64,000 nucleotides of DNA from assembly GCF_009834915.1 (NCBI RefSeq), contig NZ_WVHS01000005.1, positions 62,001-126,000 of the forward strand. Direction: 5' to 3'. Position 1 is the stretch's first letter. Every line of letters starts with the position of its first letter. Both the position numbers and the translations under genes were made by a program. Shown one piece after another: positions 59,810 to 64,000 of the stretch. The notes under the pieces were generated by a model. It made no database searches, had not been told where the DNA came from, and was given only the letters and a program-made list of their open reading frames with translations. The stretch is from Hufsiella ginkgonis (GTDB taxonomy: Bacteria > Bacteroidota > Bacteroidia > Sphingobacteriales > Sphingobacteriaceae).

Positions 59810-60741
59810 AAGCCCAGCCTCCTTGCCGTTTTGGCTTTTAAGAGTGCGATACGTGCGCTCATTGAAATCCGCCTGGCATCGCCGCTGCGGATACCCGCAA
59901 AAAATGTCGCTTCGATCTCCTGTTGTACCCCGGCGGGGAACCTCTTCTTCAAGCCCAGGTACTGGACGTACCGGGGTGCCAGGGACTTTTTTAACAGGTC
60001 GTAATCAATCAGGCCTGCGGATCTGAGCAGCGATAAGGCCCTGATCTCTTCCACGAAACTTTGCCCGGTAGCGTACATAGCCGTGCTCACATCCCCGTCG
60101 TGTTTCCGGAAGTAGTTAAGGGATTTCCCGGATACGAATACATTACCTTGCCGGGCGATCTCCGTCCAAAAAATCCAGTCGCCGCACATCTTAAAGGACG
60201 AATACCTGTTAGAAACGCCGTAAAAAGCCGACCTTTTGAACAGGGCCATGCTCGCGTTACAAAGCAGGCAGTAAGGAAACAGACAGGTAGCTATGAAATC
60301 CGGTCCGGCAAAGTACTCGCTTAATTTGCGGTGGCTGGTACGTTTAAGCACTTCGCCGGTACGGCCCACAAGCGTAGACTGCACGTATCCGAGCACACAA
60401 TTCTCCCCGTGCCGGAGGCCTATTACCAGGTTGTCCAGCAAGGTCGGCTCGCACCAGTCGTCGCTTTCGGCAATCCATATATATTCGCCCCTGGCAAGGC
60501 CGATGCCTTTTTCCCATTGTTTAAATGGAGAGCCGCCATTGCTGTCGTTGTACACGATATGGCTGATCTTCGGGTGGCCGCGATACCGTTCGATCACCTC
60601 CCTGCTCTGGTCGGCAGAAAAGTCGTCGAGGATAATGAGCTCGAAGAACTGGAACGTTTGGCCAAGCACCGAATCGATGCGTTCCTGCAGGAAAGCTGCG
60701 TGATTATAATTGGGGACGATTACTGATACTACCGGTTCCAT
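59806..60741 (-). CDS. GT2 glycosyltransferase
   Basis: A 311-residue GT-A enzyme: VSVIVPNYNHAAFL, LIILDDFSADQS, GSPFKQWEKGI, and the metal site ESDD (92-95, WIAESDDWCE). The NYNHxxFLxxRI and GSPFxQWxxGI pattern marks the common Bacteroidota GT2 branch whose members are often called wbbL- or capsule-type. The acceptor half (FKMCGDWIFWTEIARQG) has the conserved WxFW. It overlaps the next gene by 13 bases. Donor not assigned. Confidence 0.87.
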   Translation of the reverse strand: MEPVVSVIVPNYNHAAFLQERIDSVLGQTFQFFELIILDDFSADQSREVIERYRGHPKISHIVYNDSNGGSPFKQWEKGIGLARGEYIWIAESDDWCEPTLLDNLVIGLRHGENCVLGYVQSTLVGRTGEVLKRTSHRKLSEYFAGPDFIATCLFPYCLLCNASMALFKRSAFYGVSNRYSSFKMCGDWIFWTEIARQGNVFVSGKSLNYFRKHDGDVSTAMYATGQSFVEEIRALSLLRSAGLIDYDLLKKSLAPRYVQYLGLKKRFPAGVQQEIEATFFAGIRSGDARRISMSARIALLKAKTARRLGL

Positions 60742-61919
60742 GGATAAGCGTTAATGGTTTGCCGGATAATGCCCAGGAGCTTTTTGCCGGCGAGGCGCAC
60801 CTCGTATTTTTCTGCCAGTTTGCCTGAAGCTTCGCCCATTTGATGTCGCAGCACAGGGTTGTCGAGGATACGGATGATCTCCGCCGCCATGGCCTCCACA
60901 TCGCCGTAAGGCACCACCAATCCATTCTGCCTGTGAGAAATCGCTTCGGCCATGCCGCCCGACCTATCGAAACAGATCACCGGTTTTTTGATGGATGCCG
61001 CCTCGATGGCCACCAACGGAAACGGATCTTCGCGGGAGGTAAGCGCAAATACATCAAAGAGCTGGAAATAGTTTTGCGGCTGCTGCTTCGTCCCGGTAAA
61101 GATAAAATGCCGGTCGATGTCGAGCCGCGATGCCTCGTATTTCAACTGTCCTTCGATTTCATCGCCGATCTCGCCTACCCAAATCATTTTTATTTGCCCG
61201 GGGCGCAGCTTACCGAGCAATAATCCCAGTTGCAAAAACCAGTCGGTCCCTTTTCGCCAACCGGCGATACCGCTGCCGCCGATGATCAGTTCGCTGGTAA
61301 TCTCTAATGAGCGTTTTATATCCGCAGCGGCGATGGTAGCGGTTTTAATCCGTTCGGGATTAATAAACTCGTACACCAGGCTGATTTTTTCGTACGCGAC
61401 CGATAATTGGCCGATCAGCGCCTGCCTGGTACTTTCTGAAACGGCTATGAAATGGTCTACCGGCTGCAGGTTTCGCGGCAGGGTATGAGATCTGTAAAAG
61501 GTGTGGAGTGTATATTCATTTTCGTGAACGTGACAGATCACCGGGCAACGGAACAATTCCTTGAGACGTGGCGCCAGGTCGAGACATACTACGGTATTCA
61601 GGTAAACGAGGTCGAACGACTTCGACTTTAGCGCCTCAGGGATAACATCCGCTTCCTGGTTACCCAAAAAGCTGGCTCCCAGTTTGCGGAACCTGCGCTC
61701 CCACTTACCCGGGAAAACGGGACGATACGTTGGAGCAATCGATTCGAAGGCGGTAAGCAGGTCGCCATCCGCACGCCTTAACAGGATGGTAAGCGTTATG
61801 TCCTCCTGTTCTTTTAACCAGGCCAGGAATTCCAGCAACACGATGGGGGCGCCCGTACGCGATGCGTCATGACTTACAAAAAGCACGCTCGCTTTATTTC
61901 CCGGGGCTACAGCGGTCAT
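60729..61919 (-). CDS. GT4 glycosyltransferase
   Basis: A 396-residue GT-B enzyme. Landmarks are VLFVSHDASRTGAPIVLLEFLAW (acceptor loop), ICHVHENEYTLH, FIAVSESTRQAL and, on the donor side, GIAGWRKGTDWFL and ALTSREDPFPLVAIEAASIKKPV. The SHDASRTGAP opening with HVHE and SREDPFPLV is a widely distributed polysaccharide GT4 subtype. It overlaps the fusion gene by four bases and GT2 by 13, which shows tight packing in this operon. Donor unknown. Confidence 0.88.
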   Translation of the reverse strand: MTAVAPGNKASVLFVSHDASRTGAPIVLLEFLAWLKEQEDITLTILLRRADGDLLTAFESIAPTYRPVFPGKWERRFRKLGASFLGNQEADVIPEALKSKSFDLVYLNTVVCLDLAPRLKELFRCPVICHVHENEYTLHTFYRSHTLPRNLQPVDHFIAVSESTRQALIGQLSVAYEKISLVYEFINPERIKTATIAAADIKRSLEITSELIIGGSGIAGWRKGTDWFLQLGLLLGKLRPGQIKMIWVGEIGDEIEGQLKYEASRLDIDRHFIFTGTKQQPQNYFQLFDVFALTSREDPFPLVAIEAASIKKPVICFDRSGGMAEAISHRQNGLVVPYGDVEAMAAEIIRILDNPVLRHQMGEASGKLAEKYEVRLAGKKLLGIIRQTINAYPWNR

Positions 61920-63430
61920 AGGCGGTCGATGATAATAGTTTCGGCATGTTTAACCACGCTGTTGGACGGGACAGATCTATACACAAGACAGTTAGCGCCG
62001 ACAATCACGTTATCGCCGATTTCGACACCCTTTAAAATGGTTACGTTGCTGCCTATCCAGCAATTCTTCCCGATTTTGACGCTACCGAGCGTAAATTTAT
62101 CTTTTTCCACGAATAACCTTTCCTGCAGCAATGCGGGGTCGGGCCTGGAATATGCGTGGTTATGGTCATAGATCTTCACGCCTTCGCCGAATTGGCAGCC
62201 GCTGCCGATGGTTATCTCAGAAAGGCAGTTTATGGAACAGTAGTTGTTAAAGAACACCCGGTCGCCGATGGTAAGCGTTCCCTTGTCCTGGATATGAATG
62301 CTGCAGAACTCGCGCATCTCTACGTTATTCCCGATGACGAGCTTGAATTCATCACCGAATAATTTAACATTCCTGGATTTGCCGATATTAAACGAAGCAC
62401 CCAATGTTACGCCGGGATTGTTCTGAAAAACCATGGCATGGGGGCCTGCCGGGGTTTTACCAAATAACCTGAGGTATCTCATTTTAAAAAAGAATTTTGG
62501 CCGGCTAACCGCGGTAACCAGCGGATACCATCGCTTGCCGATCAGCGTGATTAGCCTGTAATGTATGAAATTAACTGCCGAGGGGAAAGTTTCCTGCTGC
62601 CTGGTGTAAATATACACCGCATCCTGCTTTCTGCCGGCGGCTAACAGATCGATGATCAGCGGGTGAATGAGCGGTTCGAAGATCTGCCTGCATGCTGCTC
62701 CGCTGAAGGCCGCCGGGTCGAAATTCTTTAAAAAGATGGAAGCTTGTGCCAGCCGCATATTCAGCTGGTTTCCCGACATGTTTGAATCGTGCCTGCGATA
62801 ATAGAACAAGCGATCTTCCATGCCCAGAAAGCATGCGCCGGCCCGCGCCATGCGAAGCCAGTAGTCCCAGTCCTCGCAACATTGTATCACCTCTTCCTGC
62901 AGGCCGATCCGCTGCAGCAGCTCCCGTTTAAAGATCACTGAAAGTACGGGAATATAATTCCACTGGTATTGCAGGCGATACATTTCTGCCGCACCGAACA
63001 ACCCGGCTATCGTGGGATATGGCTCGCAGTTGTTTATATCGCCGTTATAAAACGTCCAGCCGCCGGAATAAATAACATCGGCTTCGGGATGCAACCTGCC
63101 TGCCTCCAGTTGCCGTCCGAGCTTTACAGGCACCCAGAGATCGTCGGCGTCGAGAAAAGCGATCCACTGCCCTGCTGCCGCCCGCAAGCCCGTATTCCTG
63201 GCGCCACCCAGGCGCTTGTTCTCCTGGGTGATCAGTTTCACCCGCGCGTCGGCGGAGGCATATCGCGTGGCGATAGCGGCGGTTTCATCCGTAGAGCCGT
63301 CGTTTATGATCAGCAGTTCCCAGTTTGGCCAGCTCTGGCGGATAACGCTTTCGATAGCGCTTTCTATGAACGCAGCCGCATTGTAAGCCGGCATCACGAT
63401 GCTGACCAAGGGATTCAGATGCGGATCCAT
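61916..63430 (-). CDS. Fusion of GT2 glycosyltransferase and hexapeptide-repeat acyltransferase
   Basis: A 504-residue protein in one frame, taken from the ATG at 63430. Residues 1-310 are a GT2 domain: VSIVMPAYNAAAFI, LLIINDGSTDET, DADD at 94-97, and CCEDWDYWLRMARAG. A linker of about 30 residues (TAVSRPKFFFKMRYL) follows, then 340-504 form a left-handed beta-helix: IGDRVFFNNYCSIN, FGEGVKIYDHNHAYS (catalytic His) and IGKNCWIGSNVTILKG. Both active sites are intact. It may add a sugar and acylate the same residue. The same two domains occur as adjacent separate genes at 57171 and 56570. Confidence 0.88.
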   Translation of the reverse strand: MDPHLNPLVSIVMPAYNAAAFIESAIESVIRQSWPNWELLIINDGSTDETAAIATRYASADARVKLITQENKRLGGARNTGLRAAAGQWIAFLDADDLWVPVKLGRQLEAGRLHPEADVIYSGGWTFYNGDINNCEPYPTIAGLFGAAEMYRLQYQWNYIPVLSVIFKRELLQRIGLQEEVIQCCEDWDYWLRMARAGACFLGMEDRLFYYRRHDSNMSGNQLNMRLAQASIFLKNFDPAAFSGAACRQIFEPLIHPLIIDLLAAGRKQDAVYIYTRQQETFPSAVNFIHYRLITLIGKRWYPLVTAVSRPKFFFKMRYLRLFGKTPAGPHAMVFQNNPGVTLGASFNIGKSRNVKLFGDEFKLVIGNNVEMREFCSIHIQDKGTLTIGDRVFFNNYCSINCLSEITIGSGCQFGEGVKIYDHNHAYSRPDPALLQERLFVEKDKFTLGSVKIGKNCWIGSNVTILKGVEIGDNVIVGANCLVYRSVPSNSVVKHAETIIIDRL

Positions 63431-64000
63431 GTTTCGGGAATTAAATCGCTGGCGTTCACGGAAGGGTCGCGGAACCATGCTTTAGGAGCGACGACAATTT
63501 TCCGCTTATTGGCGTTCAGCCAGGCTCCCCACCAGCTAAAACTACTGTTGGCAATGATGTTGTGTTTACACAGCGACATCAGGCGAAGGTCTTCGAAGCT
63601 CTTTTTCCCATCGTTGCCTTCCACGAAGGTATGCTGGCCGGGAAAGGTGATGTTCGCTTTCACCCAGGGTATATCGTCTGAAAAGATAAAATAATGAGGA
63701 TTTACCACGTTTGCTTCTATGTATGCCATGGCCTGGCGGTAGTAATCGGGCGAACATACACCGTGAATGGAAGCCGACGGAAGCGAAACATAGTCGCCTC
63801 TCCGGAAATGTATGGCCACCGCATTTGAATGTACAATGGCGTCGATCACATGCTGCGATCCCGGTCCCGGGGGTATTTTGAAGGTAAAGTCGTTTCTTAA
63901 CACATCGCTCACCTCCGCAAAATATTTCTCCGTTTGCCAGTACCCGATCAGGTGGGCGTCGCCCTTTATCTGCAATAAGGCCGGGTCGAATGGTTTGCCG
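63415..64000 (-). CDS. GT11 alpha-1,2-fucosyltransferase-like protein (5' part missing)
   Basis: The frame runs from the stop at 63415 to the window edge with no upstream break, giving 195 residues of the C-terminal part. VAIHFRRGDYVS is the GT11 signature (the Arg-Arg-Gly-Asp binds GDP-fucose), followed by YFIFSDDIPWVK and CKHNIIANSSFSWWGAWLN (the SSFSWW motif), and HLIGYWQTEKYF in front. Members transfer fucose from GDP-L-fucose; gmd and fcl at 36.6-38.7 kb can supply it. It overlaps the fusion gene by 16 bases, so the run continues past the edge. Confidence 0.9.
   Translation of the reverse strand, partial: GKPFDPALLQIKGDAHLIGYWQTEKYFAEVSDVLRNDFTFKIPPGPGSQHVIDAIVHSNAVAIHFRRGDYVSLPSASIHGVCSPDYYRQAMAYIEANVVNPHYFIFSDDIPWVKANITFPGQHTFVEGNDGKKSFEDLRLMSLCKHNIIANSSFSWWGAWLNANKRKIVVAPKAWFRDPSVNASDLIPETWIRI

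Noticed and set aside
1-64000. tRNA, rRNA, CRISPR, prophage or toxin-antitoxin genes
   Set aside because: None was recognised in the gaps; nearly all gaps are under 300 bases and contain only A+T-rich spacer, candidate promoters or hairpins.

Overview
This window is one long cell-surface polysaccharide region from a member of the Bacteroidota, probably the Sphingobacteriaceae (Mucilaginibacter/Pedobacter type). That placement is inferred from several signs: a short Wza-like lipoprotein paired with a fused Wzc tyrosine autokinase; many TAnnTTTG-like -7 motifs in the few intergenic gaps; weak Shine-Dalgarno sequences with A-rich leaders; frequent TTG starts; and the protein families themselves. 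About 57 protein genes are called. No tRNA, rRNA, CRISPR array, insertion sequence or phage gene was seen. Some 25 glycosyltransferases are present (nine GT2, one of them fused to an acyltransferase, about twelve GT-B/GT4, and one each of GT26, GT9, GT11 and a GT42/DUF115-like enzyme), with seven left-handed beta-helix acyltransferases, two membrane acyltransferase-3 proteins, three Wzy-like polymerases and two flippases.

Layout. 0-3.4 kb: a partial Wzx flippase and two paralogous membrane-anchored DNase-I-fold (EEP) hydrolases. 3.6-10 kb, + strand: acetyltransferase, Wzy, GT2, and two near-duplicate GT4 genes flanking an acyltransferase-3 gene. 10.1-12.7 kb, - strand: a three-gene unit (TagA/WecB-type GT26, Gfo/Idh/MocA oxidoreductase, TIM-barrel protein). 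12.9-20.4 kb, - strand: a very compact operon of sugar-acid genes: CMP-sugar cytidylyltransferase, YhcH-like protein, HpcH/HpaI aldolase, SDR epimerase, phosphogluconolactonase-like enzyme, HAD phosphatase, 2-hydroxyacid dehydrogenase, GT42-like transferase and GT2. It has the parts of a CMP-ulosonic-acid pathway but no NeuB/KdsA-type synthase. It is my best candidate for an undescribed system. 20.6-31.6 kb, - strand: GT2, GT4, Wzx, abequosyltransferase-like GT2, Wzy, and a complete CDP-3,6-dideoxyhexose set (RfbF, RfbG, RfbH, an E3-type reductase with unusual domain order, and an RfbJ-like synthase). 31.8-35.1 kb, - strand: wza-wzc ending in a clear intrinsic terminator.

35.7-42.6 kb: a ChbG/YdjC deacetylase, gmd-fcl for GDP-L-fucose, and colanic-acid-like genes (WcaI, WcaF, GT2) with a second acyltransferase-3. 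42.6-64 kb, - strand: a long, G+C-richer run of glycosyltransferases and acyltransferases with a third Wzy, a GT9, a CDP-paratose 2-epimerase-family protein, an SGNH hydrolase, a GT2-acyltransferase fusion, and a GT11 fucosyltransferase cut by the right edge.

Together the genes can supply GDP-fucose, a CDP-3,6-dideoxyhexose (paratose/abequose, perhaps tyvelose) and probably a CMP-activated sugar acid. They can assemble repeat units with them, decorate those with acyl groups, flip, polymerise and export them. No priming phosphoglycosyltransferase (WbaP/WcaJ/WecA type) was found here, so chain initiation must be encoded elsewhere. Two Wzx and three Wzy proteins beside one Wza/Wzc pair suggest two or three glycans share one export machine.
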